Source of the DNA: Coniella vitis
Taxonomy: Eukaryota > Ascomycota > Sordariomycetes > Diaporthales > Schizoparmaceae
Assembly: GCA_011317545.1 (NCBI GenBank)
Contig: WUJK01000013.1
Location: 868,001 to 932,000, forward strand
Direction of reading: 5' to 3'
DNA: 64,000 nucleotides
The translations under genes and the position numbers were made by a program. Below are positions 1-11,025 of this stretch, piece by piece; position 1 is the first letter of the stretch; each line of letters starts with the position of its first letter. The notes below the pieces were generated by a model that had not been told where the DNA came from, did not search any database, and worked only from the letters and a program-made list of their open reading frames with translations.

Positions 1-335
1 AGGCCTGCGAAACGGCCAAACGCGTCAAGCTTTCAGACCTCCCCGCAGAGATGCCACTCTCCTTTGCTGCTGGACCAACCATCGGCGGCCCGCAAGACTC
101 AGACGTTCAGCACCTACGCCGAGAGCGCGACGAATGGAAACGAAAGGCTGAAAAGCTACAAGTCGACTTGGAGCTTGTCAAGGTACAAGGCCGCGAGTAT
201 TACAACATGGCCAAGGCTTCCCAGAACGAGAACAAGCGTCTTGCAGCCAAAGTCGATGAAATGCAAACGACCTTCAATACCTACATGACGGAATTGTCTG
301 CCCATCTCAGGGAAGGACCAAAGGAAGACCAGTAA
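1..335 (+). CDS. C-terminal part of a coiled-coil protein (5' end outside window)
   Basis: The frame is open from the left edge (first full codon at base 3) to a TAG-type end at 333-335, so only the last 110 or so residues are seen. After a short linker rich in Gly and Pro, the protein is a charged heptad-like stretch (RRERDEWKRKAEKL, then KVQGREYYNMAKASQNENK) typical of a coiled coil, and it ends in an acidic tail (GPKEDQ). An internal Met at base 51 is not needed as a start because coding potential continues upstream of it. No catalytic or binding motif is visible. The family is not recognisable from this fragment; a structural or scaffold role is only an inference from the coiled coil. Confidence 0.6.
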   Translation, partial: ACETAKRVKLSDLPAEMPLSFAAGPTIGGPQDSDVQHLRRERDEWKRKAEKLQVDLELVKVQGREYYNMAKASQNENKRLAAKVDEMQTTFNTYMTELSAHLREGPKEDQ

Positions 336-1337
336 GGGAAGGAGTCTACCCATGGGATGACGGGGCTTTTATGGGGAAGAAGCGTCTGCGTTGCGATTAC
401 AGTCCATGATTATAGAAGTCTTCTTGAGAAAGGACTATGTGGGAATGGTACTTGGTCAGGCAAAGATATCCTCCCAATTAAGCACGAGATTAACAAGTCT
501 TCCCTAGTAAAGCAAGTTGCCGCGATAGCGGGAGGATGATCTGCCTAGCGAGGGAAACAAGTAGCAGGAGACAGATTCGGGCAGCAACGAAGCACCCAGA
601 GACATGGCCTTGGTCTGGTCGCCTCGGAAGTAGACTACACGAAACTACTGTCGAATCTGTGTCACAGCGCCGAATGTGATCAGTTGGTGGCCGATCGAAA
701 GAAAGAGAGCATCCCAGGTCCGGTATCCTTCTTGGCTGCAATGGAGCTCGTCTGTATCTTGCTTCACAACATATGTACCATCTGTGTCCTTGACTAAGAG
801 GTGTATCTGATTTTCTGCTGCTATATTCGAGAGAAACTAGACTCAGTTTGTCTGGCGCTCCGATTACTGGCCTTTCTGGTCCAAGGGTGACGAAAGGACA
901 CAGATGGAAACAGGGGAAGAAGACGGGGGAAGGAAGCGAGGAGACTGGCGCAGGACTGGTGGTAGGTCAGGAAGTAGGTTGAGCGGCAGACTGACTGGTT
1001 TTGAATGCTTTTCAGCGAGTTGAACACTAGGCCAGAGTGCTAAAAAGAACCATAAGCATATGATGCTACAGGATACCTATCGAGCTGATATATATGAATG
1101 ATCTGCGCGCTGTAGCTCTCACTCGAACCTGGGTGCTGATCTATAAAATCGGTAGCACTCCACTAGCTATAACGTAGCTTTGTTCTTGGGGGCAAAAGCT
1201 GCTTGTAAGCATTTAAAAAGATGGATTCTTGAATACTCAAACAGCTCTCTCAATATCTCCTCAAGAAGATCCTGATTTAATGCTACAAATTCTGATCTGG
1301 TAGTACGTAGGAAAATCAAGGAATCCAAACCACCAGT
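336..1337. other. Shared 3' region between convergent genes
   Basis: About 1 kb lies between the coiled-coil gene (+) and the GST gene (-), so both 3' UTRs and terminators fall here. Only short unsupported reading frames are present. A tRNA-like patch near 1110-1180 on the minus strand does not fold properly (see the rejected list). Confidence 0.4.
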
Positions 1338-2081
1338 CTACTCGTACGCGATCTTTGCACCAGGCCGAGCGCCTACTCTTGCGAACCAATCCTTGACCAA
1401 CGGGTAGTCATCGACCTTGAAGTCCTCCGTCGTATCGAGATTCCCCACAGCAGTCTTTTGCCAAGGGTAGAATGCAATATCGACAAACGAGAGCTTGTTG
1501 CCGACGAACCAAGGGCCCTCGGACGACTTTTCCTTCTGCTTGGCAAGGTGGCCTTCCAGGACGCCATGAACCCTAGCGACCTCCTTGTGATATCGGGCCG
1601 TTGCGCTTGGCACTTTCTCGGGGTGGTATTTCAGGAACCACACGCCCTGGCCATAGTAAGGGCCCTGCCCTGATATCTGGAAGGCGAGCCATTGCTTGGC
1701 TAGAAAGTACTCATCCGAGCCGCGCGGGAAGCTGATCTTGTGTTCGGTGTCGTAGGTCTCGATGAGATACTCTACGATAGCGCCCGACTCCCACAGAATG
1801 AAGTCGTTCCTGTTGGGGTCCCGGATGGCGGGCAAGCGTCCGTTGGGGTTGATGCTTTCGTATTCTGGCTGCTTGAGCTGGTCGAAGCCAATGTTGTGGA
1901 CCTTGTACGGCACACTCAGCTCCTCCAAGATCACTGTGGGATTTATCCAAGGGTCAGTACAACAATTCCACATACCAAGAATGGGGCTTGCGAGGGGTTG
2001 GTGATACATACTGACGACCTTGGCTGGGTTAGGGCCAAACTTGCCCCAGACTTCGATTGGCTTCAGGTCCTCGAGACCCAT
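1338..2081 (-). CDS. Glutathione S-transferase, fungal Ure2-like class
   Basis: Cytosolic enzyme of glutathione conjugation and peroxide detoxification. Two exons: 2081-2012 and 1933-1338, with a 78-nt intron (1934-2011, GTATGT...CAG). Splicing changes a junk stretch into AKVVMILEELSVPYKV, the usual start of helix 1 in this family, and gives 221 residues, a normal length. The N-terminal thioredoxin fold (about 8-90) shows the glutathione-site motifs NGRLPAI and ESGAIVEYL. The all-helical C-terminal domain (about 95-215) contains the conserved LSFVDIAFYPW segment. A TATA-like element (2193-2198, minus strand) lies about 110 nt upstream. The family assignment is firm; the substrate cannot be read from the sequence. 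Confidence 0.93.
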   Translation of the reverse strand: MGLEDLKPIEVWGKFGPNPAKVVSMYHQPLASPILGMWNCCTDPWINPTVILEELSVPYKVHNIGFDQLKQPEYESINPNGRLPAIRDPNRNDFILWESGAIVEYLIETYDTEHKISFPRGSDEYFLAKQWLAFQISGQGPYYGQGVWFLKYHPEKVPSATARYHKEVARVHGVLEGHLAKQKEKSSEGPWFVGNKLSFVDIAFYPWQKTAVGNLDTTEDFKVDDYPLVKDWFARVGARPGAKIAYE

Positions 2082-3443
2082 ATTGAGAGAGCGTAGGGAT
2101 AAGCCTATTGCAAGTGGATCGCAGGTGTTGCTGGGTGATTTGTCGGGTACAGAGGCGGATCAATGTATGTGCATCTGGGTGGGCGGGTGCATCTTATAGA
2201 AATTACAATGCAGCGAATCTCCCAAGTATAAGATCAGTACCAAAGCTTTATAGTTAAAATATCTGCTGATGATGCTCCCGATCGCATATGACATCGCTTC
2301 GTCAAACTCCGGGTCGGCGGAGCGTCTATTTGACCCCAAATCCGACGTTTGTGCTGGTCATTTGTTCCCAAGCCCATGAAGGATTGGCTCTGATTTCAAA
2401 TTGTGACTTTGCAAAACTAGCATCATTTGTAATCACGGATTACTGAAGGTTAATGCCTGTGTTTGTAATTGCCATGTGCTAGGCCTGACAGCAAGAAATT
2501 ATACCCACAAACGAGGATCCTATTTTTCCATGAGATTCTCCAATAACAATATAGAGTCCCAGATAGGAGTTTTCCAAAGAGTGCTGCTAGAGTCGGACGA
2601 AACAAGCCACCTATACCTCAGCTGGATTTACGAACCCCTGAGCAAATCCTCTCATCAGGACTTTCATGGTTTTCGTGGACTACAATGTGTCAACATTTTA
2701 CATTCGGCTCGCACCACTCGTACCGCAGGCTTTTCTATTCACTATTTGCAATTTCATCACTTGACTCGGTTATAGCTGAACCGGTCTAACCAGATCTTAC
2801 TGTAAATACAAACCCAACCTAAATATATGTAACGAGCCAAGTCATTACATTATCTTATACTGAGAAAAGAAATCACCATAGTGTTGGATCTGATTACACA
2901 TGTCCATCGATATAATTCGTAAAGATACGCGCATGCGCGTGGCTATAGTTACAAGCCTTACGATGACACTAGACGAGCCTTTTCGTCCGTTAAAACTACG
3001 TATGGTTGTGAAGAGAAAGGCTTAGAATCGTCGCAAATGCAACGCCGTTGCGTTATCGTTCTTGACGGGACTCAACTCCTTGTTGCTGTTGTCTGTGGGC
3101 GAGGCCGTAACTTTGGAGTTTCATCGAAACGTATGGTGTTCTCAACTCAGAACCCACTTGGTTCTTGGGAATTTATGATCAACATCCTCCTACAAAACCG
3201 CGACCATACATCAGTTGACAGTGACTGGAATGATTGATCTTGCACGCAACGCTAAGCTGAATCATATCTCTTACTCAACGCTATCTCCCCAGAACCTGGA
3301 GTATCACCTTCAGGACTTCCGTAAACAACTTCCAACACACGCTTGTCTGACTTGATATTGAACCTTGCCTAGCCCACCTGTTGCGATCCCTGCTGCAATT
3401 ACAGTAGCAACGCCCGGTCTTGCTCTTCCTCCTGCTGTTGTTG
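2082..3443. other. Intergenic: GST promoter, no supported gene
   Basis: Contains the GST promoter (TATAAG at 2193-2198 on the minus strand). A 99-residue frame at 2476-2775 (+) has no recognisable motif or compositional support. No RNA gene or repeat seen. Confidence 0.35.
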
Positions 3444-4267
3444 TTACTGCTTTCTTGCCGTCTCCCGCTCTCCGTCCCTCTCTGCTTCCCGCTCCTGCTC
3501 TTGGTCATCGAGCATTTGCCGCACAAGATCATGGCCAGTAGCCATGACCGTTTCCGAGTCAGCGTACATGAGACTTGGCACAGTTTTTGTCAGAGCAGAG
3601 GCGTCGTGGGCTGATTGGCGAGCAAATTCGTCAGAGGCGTGGAGGTCTATTCCGCGGTAAAGCCTGCTTTTCCGTTGGGTAGAGGGTCCTTGGAGATCGT
3701 GCCAGAATGGCACGTAGACGGTTTCTGGCGGGTTTCGCGGATTCGTTGATGGAATTCTGCAAACAAGAGCAAGTTCATCTTTTGGTTAGTGGTAAAAAGA
3801 TTTGAGAATGAGTAGGAACAGTAAAGGGGCACAAATTGTAGAGCTGAGAGGCCCACGAGAAACCCCGGCGCCAAGTATCAAAGTCCCCAAAAAAACAGTG
3901 ATGGTATTCGGCTGGATTGGTTGGCCAGTATCACTACTTACTGCATCGGCTCATAATTAATCTCAGCCATTGGTACGACGAGATACATATTCTCCCCTTC
4001 ACAGCCTGGCTCGTTCCTCATTCGAATGCCCCTAATGGGGCCCCAAATCACTATAAGTTTGCGTGGCAAGTTTAGCCATATATCAGCCACGTAACCTCAG
4101 TCTCTCGCCAACGTTTGACAGGAGGGTTATCCAAAGCAAAATGTTGGTATAGCCAACGTACCACCAATGTCTGTAGCGATGACCCACTGGCCATTCTTCC
4201 ACGCAGTTTGTGGCGCGCTTGGTGCCAGGCCAGACCGAGTCTCGGCGGAACCTGTTTGTTCAGTCAT
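3444..4267 (-). CDS. Unrecognised three-exon protein with charged C-terminal tail
   Basis: The model comes from splice logic. Exon 1 is 4267-4162, exon 2 is 4050-3942 and exon 3 is 3756-3444. Introns of 111 nt (GTACGT...TAG) and 185 nt (GTAAGT...CAG) join in frame to give 175 residues. The protein reads through WKNGQWVIATDIGVIWGPIR, MYLVVPMAEINYEPMQ and VYVPFWHDLQGP, then a soluble stretch, and ends in an E/R-rich helix (DDQEQEREAERDGERE). This looks like real coding sequence, but I do not recognise the family. The Met at 4267 is the first in frame after a TGA at 4319-4321. An open stretch at 4319-4600 in the same frame could be an upstream exon, so the 5' end is uncertain. Confidence 0.5.
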
Positions 4268-5106
4268 TGAGAAGGGTGGCGGTCGTCCCTCGATTCCATA
4301 TCGCTTGTGTGGTTTCCTTCACGTGGCGTGCCTTGTCCTTCGGTCGTAAAAGTACTTGTCGGCTCTCACAGAGTGCGTTTTTGTATCCTCGAGTTCTCCA
4401 GCTCTGGAGCGCGACAGCGAGACCGCATCCTGACACTCTTCGTTGGCTGTGTCCGCCTTTTTGCGTCTGTTTCTGGGGTTCTGTGAGTGGACAGTATTGC
4501 TGCTCAATAACTTCAATGTTGCAAGGCGTATGGCTGAATCATCAAAATGCTGCTTGTCATGGTCTTGAGCCCTGAATGGATATAAGTAATGAGTAGCCAA
4601 GCGCGTCCAAGTAAAGAGCAGGCCCGGATATTGCGGTCAGAAGTCAGCTCGCCCACGCCCCGGATGCGCACAGGGTTTGCAACATGGCCGAGAACCCCCA
4701 AAACATTGGGATAAACAGCAACAGGAAGGATGGCAAGCCCACATGTGCATGCCTTGGGAGGCAGGGAATTTCTTGTTACACTGGACACCTGGTACGCGAC
4801 TGCCTCTTGGATTCTACGACTGCCGCTAGGTTACACCGGCGTAAAAGCGTGCGACAAGAAAAGGGGCAAGTAGTACTCGGGCACAAAGGAGGAGTTTGTC
4901 TAGTTTCGTTTTGAGCAAGAATCGAATGCCATAGGCCTGGACCAGGAGGATGTGTGCTGAACCCTCATGTTATACCAACAACAAAATAATGCCTGATTGG
5001 TCCACTATCGACTGTTTGCTTTTTAAGAATATCCAGGACCAGGATATCAAGCGGCGAGACATCAAACAAAACAAGAAGCAACATTATGATAAAGGCAAAA
5101 ATCATG
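4268..5106. other. Intergenic, possible 5' exons of the unrecognised gene
   Basis: Two open minus-strand stretches (4319-4600 and 4513-4788) have protein-like composition. A possible 66-nt intron (GTGAGA to CACAAG) would fuse the first to the downstream gene in frame. No ATG supports it, so I leave it out of the model. Confidence 0.25.
5097..5101 (-). terminator. RNA polymerase III terminator (T5)
   Basis: A run of five T on the minus strand begins six bases after the discriminator base of tRNA-Gly, the usual pol III stop signal. Confidence 0.6.
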
Positions 5107-5177
5107 TGCATCCGTCGGGAATCGAACCCGAGGCTCAAGCTTGGAAGGCTGGAATGTTACCATTACACCACGGATGC
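5107..5177 (-). tRNA. tRNA-Gly(UCC), 71 nt, no intron
   Basis: Read on the minus strand it folds as a full cloverleaf. The acceptor stem GCATCCG/CGGATGC is perfect, the D stem is GTGT/ACAT, the anticodon loop is CTTCCAA (anticodon TCC, decoding GGA), and the T stem TCGGG/CCCGA closes the loop TTCGAAT. The discriminator base is A. The anticodon stem has one mismatch (C28 opposite T42). The internal B box GGTTCGAATCC is intact, and a T5 terminator follows. Confidence 0.93.
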
Positions 5178-6039
5178 GCCAAAGTAGTGAATAAAGATAA
5201 AGAACGTGACAGTAAGTTATGAAGGTCTATTTCCAATCGTTGATCAAGACAAATGTTCTATATTCCATTGTAGTTGACGAAGGGTGGTGAACCCCAAAGA
5301 GCAACCAGTCGAGATGGTTAAATGCACCGGGGAATAAAATCCACTTTCCCTGACCAAAGATCCACAGTCACAACTCGCATCGTTGTTGCGGTGTATAGGT
5401 GGCAGAAGCCAAGAATTCGACATTTAAACATGGACAACTTGCCCAGCCAAATCACTGAACCTGTAACGCAAATACTCGGTCCTGGCCACGTTCAAGCAAA
5501 ACCTGTCGGGTTCCTGGCTTGAAGTATTCTGGTCCTCACGGTCTTGGCTTGGAATGGTCGCCAAATAAAGACTCGTCATTCGTGTTTCTGGTCAAATTTT
5601 CTCAAGATCTATTAGATTTTAGTTTTGTGTCAATATTGGAAAACCCCTCCCAAGCTATCTGTCCATGTGGAGGCTGAGGAATTGTGCTTCCGTATTGCTT
5701 TATCAAGGCCATTCAAAGGCATGAGGTCAGGACGGCCGGGCCCCTGTTCCGCCTTTAGTGCTTCCTGTTACTTGCCTCATTGTGATTGCAGCGTTCCAGA
5801 TACCTTCTCTTCGAATCTTGGGGCGATATCAATGTCTAGCCACACAACGGACCGTTGCCGGGGGAAGAGCCGCAGTCTGCATGGCAAAGCTTTTCAACTT
5901 CACTGTGTGGTCGTACAAGCGCATCCTCGTCATCCCTCTTGTAGGACTAAGTTACCGGCTAAAAGCTTTCTAGCATCGTTTGGGTGAAGCAGCGACGTGC
6001 TGAATGTCGAAAATGCTAGCCTTGTCGCCTGAATTCTTG
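5178..6039. other. Intergenic, upstream of tRNA-Gly and downstream of PAC1
   Basis: Holds the tRNA upstream flank and the PAC1 3' UTR. Only short frames without motifs (for example 5625-5987 +). Nothing else seen. Confidence 0.35.
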
Positions 6040-7632
6040 TCATGTTGTGAAGATTCTCAATTTGCAGTCCACACCTCCGGTGGCTACAACGCAGCGAATC
6101 TGCAAATCTTGCGGTTTGCCCTTATTGCCAGCCTTACTCCTCGCCTCGCCATCTTGCGCAACTTCGCCATTGTTATCGGTTGCAGTGGGCTCTGAACTTT
6201 CGGCGCTTCGCAGGATACTTGGTGCCCACCGCATAGAAGTAATGAATCGCTCATGTGGGTCCCCAATGATCTTGACACAGCGTCCTTCTTCGTTCAAGTC
6301 CCAGCACCGCACTGTCTTGTCATCTGCTGCGGACAAGAGGAACTTGCCGCCTGGATGGAAGACAAGAGCACGCACCCAGTTGTCGTGTCCAACCAAAGTC
6401 TTGATGCACGTCCCTCGCGCATCCCAAAGGCGAATCGTCTTGTCACGGGAGCCGGTCGCCATGAATTCGGCCGTGCTGGTCACCGGTGGAGGCTTTCGTA
6501 GTCCAGCCAATTTCGCGAGGTATGGGTAGGTCGACGGAGGAGCAAGGGCGCAGCATTCAATGTGGTGTTCGTGTCCAACCATTGTCAATTTGCTCTCGGT
6601 ATTTGTCGTGACGGATATGTCCCATAAGCGCGCCGTCATGTCGTCGCCAGCAGAAAACAAATAGCGACCGTCTAGCGACGGGAAGACGTCTCGAACCCAG
6701 CCACTGTGCCCACTGAGCGTCCGTACGCAGAAGCCCGTCCTTACGTCCCATATTTTTAACGTCTTGTCTCTGCTTGCGCTGACCAGCAGGTTGGCTGAAG
6801 CGGGTATGAAGCGGACTGCGCTAACACTGTGGTCATGGCCTGCTAATGTCCGAATATTCTTGTAGTCGTCTGCTGGATCCCACAACTTGATGGTGAGATC
6901 GGAGCTGCAAGAAGCCATAAGCGTGCTGCCCTTGGGACCACCATAGTCAATGTCAAGAACGGCCCTGGTATGGCCCTTGACTGTGCTTTCTAATTCACCC
7001 ACGTCCCAGTCCCAAATCTTTATGGTGTAATCGTCTGAGCCAGTCGCTAGGAGGGAAAATATGGGGTGAAAGGCAATGCAGTTAATCGTGTCGCGGTGCG
7101 ATTCAAGGGTATATCGGGGAGGTGGTTTCGGTAGCCAGGAGGTGGGGTCTTTGTTGCGCATGGATAACGTGGCAGGTGTGCTGGTGTCGAGCTCGGTTTG
7201 CAAGGCCGTGTTTCTGGACTCAAGGTCCATGATCTGTGGGGAAAAGAGCGCGTGTTAGAGAAGAACCTGACCCCGCCGTGGGGGCAAAGGCATTTGGCGC
7301 ATACCTTCTTTTGTAACCGCACGATGCTTGTCCATTTCTTCTCGAGCAGCGTCTCATACTTTTTCGCGGCGGTGACGTCGAACTTGTCTTCGCCCAGGTC
7401 CAGCTCGGTCCTCAGAGCAGCTGCCGTGGCGGTTAGGTTATTTGCAACCAGATAAGCAATCATGGACTTGTGCCTAGGCACCGCAGGGGGTCAGTCAGCG
7501 TACCTGGGCATGATGAACAAGGGAGAAGCAGGAGCATCAGGAGGTTGAGACAGAGGAAGAGGGTCGGCGCAGAGGGCGAGGACGAGTGTGGACATACAGC
7601 TCTTCAGCCTGGCGGGGGGTCAGTAGACTCAT
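6040..7632 (-). CDS. PAC1: Nuclear distribution protein PAC1/LIS1 (NudF)
   Basis: Dynein regulator that works with NudE and dynactin at microtubule plus ends and the cell cortex to move nuclei. Three exons: 7632-7598, 7473-7305 and 7233-6040, with introns of 124 nt (GTATGT...TAG) and 71 nt (GTATGC...CAG), give 465 residues, the normal fungal length. The start is the short first exon MSLLTPRQAEEL, the standard PAC1 N-terminus. The LisH dimerisation motif is at about 12-40 (HKSMIAYLVANNL), and the coiled coil at about 55-90. Seven or so WD40 repeats follow from about 110 to the end, each closing in a KIWD/KLWD/RLWD type motif; the last ends CKLRIF. Orthology is clear. Confidence 0.97.
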
Positions 7633-8890
7633 GGTAGGCAGGCTCTGAGGGTGCGGCAGTGGCTGCTACACCACCACGGCTTCGTTCCTGTATTCTTCTC
7701 TTGTGTCGTGGTATGTCGTTGGCTGGCTCCTTCTGGGCGACAATGGCTCGTGGTGGTTGGATTGGAATAGTTGAGATCGGACGGAGGCGCCCGCGTCTTG
7801 CTGCGTCTTGGTCTATCGTGCCTCGTCTGGCTGCTCCAACACGCCAACAGCGGCGCGCTCACATGCAGATGCGGCAGTCTGGCGCAAAGGCTTCTGCAGA
7901 GAGCAAAGGGTCGGTGATGAGAAGATCGAGCGAGCTGGCCGGTACGTCATGGTGGCCGCTTGGGTAAACGCAACCCAGTCGCCAGGAGAAAACAAACGCG
8001 GCAACCACGACCCCCCACCCCACAAATTACCTAAAGTAACGTGTCGGGGCTAAACTGCACGCCCTCCCGCTGCCGTGCACGGACGCGGGCCCCCTTATCG
8101 CTGCCGCTTTCGGTGCCGTGGGTTTTTCCGCGCCGCCCCCTTTGTGCAGTCGATGGCCGCAACAACAACCAGCGACAACGCATGAATGCCTTTAACGTGG
8201 CTGTTTCAGCATATATATCGACACAAGAGTACCCTTGGTCTTGTTGGTTAAGCCGTTGCATACATCGGCATATAAACGATAGCTATGCTGGCCTTGTATT
8301 CTTGCTGCCACGCACCTCCTGCAAGCCGGATATACGAGTATTTGAAGCACGAGCTGACCTATCTGGCAAAGAATAATAGCAGATGTGTATTTGGTTTGCC
8401 ATGCTGATGCTGCATATCTTACATCTGTTAGCCACAAATCCGAATTACATGAGTCGCATTGCTGTGTTTCAGCATTCATCTCTGCTCTCCTCGGCCATCA
8501 TCGTCATCAGGAATTTGCATGTGATCAGGAATGCTGCTTGGTAAGAGACACAGGCCAACTGGAGCACTTGGCTGTGAAACAAGACGGTGGTACAACAGCA
8601 TGCGAACGCCTCCTTTACCATGGGCCAGCTTAGATAAATAGATGATACTGCACCTAGCAGCGAAGCTGAGAAGGGTAGGCATATGTTCGAATTGATCTCT
8701 CTTGACTTTACTATAGCAACATGTTACGGCGTAGAGTGAGCTGTGAGCAGCAGATATCAGAGCAAGCCTCTTCCAGATTCCATGTTTATTCAGCAACGAA
8801 ACCAACGAATAGCATTCTGGGACACCACAAAGCAATCTCAACCATACTTGAAGAGATACAAATCAACACGTCTCACTCTCAGGCCATAGT
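7633..8890. other. Intergenic: PAC1 promoter and 3' side of the small membrane protein gene
   Basis: Includes the PAC1 upstream region, which is GC-rich near 8040-8160. Open frames on both strands (for example 8041-8376 +, 8476-8841 -) show no motif or plausible splice structure. Confidence 0.35.
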
Positions 8891-9145
8891 CTATTTTACC
8901 CATGACCACCACCACCGCTTCTGCTTTATATCCGTCAGCCTTTCCTGCATCACCTCGCTCTGTTCCCGGCTAATCCCTGGGCCCCCGCTGACGGCGCCTA
9001 GCACGCGCAGATGCTCCTTTTTGAGCTCTTCAAAGCCAGCGTCAAGTTCCTTGTGCCATGGGTATAGCACAAAGACTTGAAATCCGAGAGCTGTGCTGGC
9101 GACCGCAAAGTTGGTCAGAGAGATGGCTCTCGTTATCTTCACCAT
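8891..9145 (-). CDS. Small single-helix membrane protein, mitochondrial-type
   Basis: Intronless, 84 residues, Met at 9145. The basic N-terminus (MVKITRA) is followed by one hydrophobic helix (about 8-29, LTNFAVASTALGFQVFVLY). Next comes a charged helical part (WHKELDAGFEELKKEH), and the end is Trp- and Lys-rich (KQKRWWWSWVK). Small one-helix proteins of this shape include cytochrome oxidase assembly factors such as the COX14 group, but no diagnostic motif is visible, so that is only a guess. The composition and clean hydrophobic profile suggest a real gene. Confidence 0.6.
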   Translation of the reverse strand: MVKITRAISLTNFAVASTALGFQVFVLYPWHKELDAGFEELKKEHLRVLGAVSGGPGISREQSEVMQERLTDIKQKRWWWSWVK

Positions 9146-11025
9146 GATGGGCGTCCGTCTGGGTTTTGTAGAAGAAGGTTAAGAGCAAGACTGCGCCGGC
9201 CTTGTCTGGTCGTTTGAGACAAAATAACGTGTTTTTGTCTAAGCGGGTGTATTAGCTTGTTTGAGCCGATATAGGTATACTTGGGTCTTTTCTTTTCAGA
9301 CTCGAGACACGGAAAAGACTTGAAGCGTACGACGTACACTCGAATGTTGAATCAAGACAGGCGTACAGCGGACGACAAGACTAACCAAAGAAGTGAGCGG
9401 CTGATCAAGCTGATTATCGAGTACTGTATATGTTGCTCTTGAAATAAGGAGCGAGGAGATTGTTCGACTTGGCCGTTAATTGTTGGTGGTCAGAGAAAGT
9501 ACAAGATAAAAGAGAAGACGCCGGGTTCTTGGAAGGCAATCAAGATGCATTTGATTAAGAATGACAGCCTAGAGCGGCACGGGGAGGCTGTGGGTATAAT
9601 TGCTCCCGCAGTGGAGCCTGGGTTACTGGTGGAGTTGTCCCCTACCAGCACGTCAAATTTGGCCGGTATTATCCGAGTGGCTGTTGTAGAGAAATCTATA
9701 TATATCACGAGATATTCTCATAAGCATAGGGCGGTGATTGTGGACATGAATAGCAAAGACGTATTAGCAACGTGGCTGTAAGCTGCGTGAATGAACTTCA
9801 CCAAAAGAGTCGAGCCTCTTAAGTCTTGGATTGAGTAGCTTCTCAAGTATGATACAGATGCAATGAATGGGAGGACGATATTGCGGCCTTGCTCGGGCCG
9901 CGAAACGATCAAGTCAATGACACTCCAGATCGGTTATCCCGTCTGCGGGTTCTAGGAGGTTCAGGGATATGTATAGTGTACGATGTGAATGCCGTCTTTA
10001 TTTATCAATCGATGACATTAAAGGTGGCACGTTACGACAATAAACTGGCCATAGCACTCTGGCGCTCCGGAATACAACTCAAAGATAGAAAACTCCTCAC
10101 GGGCAAACGGAACACCTAATGATTATTCCCACTGGACAACTTAAGGCACCGCGCTTGACAATGGCCGGGGTTTGGTTACATGTGTGCACCCTGCCCAAAA
10201 GTGGCGTGATTTTGCCCTTCTCAGGATCCTGCTCGGTGGAGTTCCGGGTCCAACAGGTGTGGGTGGTTTTTACATTGTTTATAAATCATAGACACGCCCG
10301 ATAATTATGTATATAGTAAGTCCATCATCCATTCCATGGTTGAAAGATATGTTTCGGCCTGGCTCTTCATAGGTTTCGCAGTCTTGTCCTGTGACCGTGT
10401 TTCCCCCCGGCATTTTACGACCAGTGACGAATTATTCTCGGAGCGCCGGCGAGTTCACCTGGTTGTAACAACAACCAGCATTATTCACAATGGACCAGGG
10501 AGACAATAGTAGTGTTCCATACGCTTTTGTGATACAGCATACAAAGTGTACGTCGCTGTGTTTACCTAGGTATACATGGTGATTACTCCACTTCACGATT
10601 ATCTTATTGGCTCCAGGTAGGCCATAGTCGTCCATTTACGCATCGAAATTATACATACGCACTGGAGATAATTCCTTAGACCGATCAAATCGTCTGAAAG
10701 GCAAGTCTCGATAGTCAAGCCCCAACCGCCAACAATGCAGACGCAGGAATGCTTCAGAGAAGAACTGCACAAATCCTGCAGTTTTCTAAAGGATGTAATA
10801 TCCTTATAACGGGAAATTATACGACCTCTGCAGCTCACCTATTGGTCAGCTGAGAGCCTATATGGACGCCAAGAACAAATCATACCGATGTATGTTTTTC
10901 CACTTGCCTCACTTGGGCATAGAATGGATTCATATAAAGGCGAGACAGGAATAACAACACCTTGGCTTGACCGTCAAGCTGTATCTGGCACTCCTCACAC
11001 GCCTGCCACTAGCAATTTTCCAACA
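9146..11025. other. Divergent promoter region between small membrane protein and F-box genes
   Basis: About 1.9 kb, AT-rich, no supported gene. A TATA box for the F-box gene lies at 10933-10939. Open frames at 9545-9781 (+) and 10432-10838 (-) look random. Confidence 0.35.
10933..10939 (+). promoter_or_regulatory. TATA box (TATAAAG) of the F-box gene
   Basis: A consensus TATAAAG sits 87 nt before the ATG at 11026 and downstream of the alternative ATG at 10888. It argues that translation starts at 11026. Confidence 0.5.

Noticed and set aside
1110..1200. tRNA-like patch on the minus strand with a TTTATAG loop and a GGTTCGAGT box
   Set aside because: The T stem and acceptor stem do not pair and the D arm is absent; judged a chance match.
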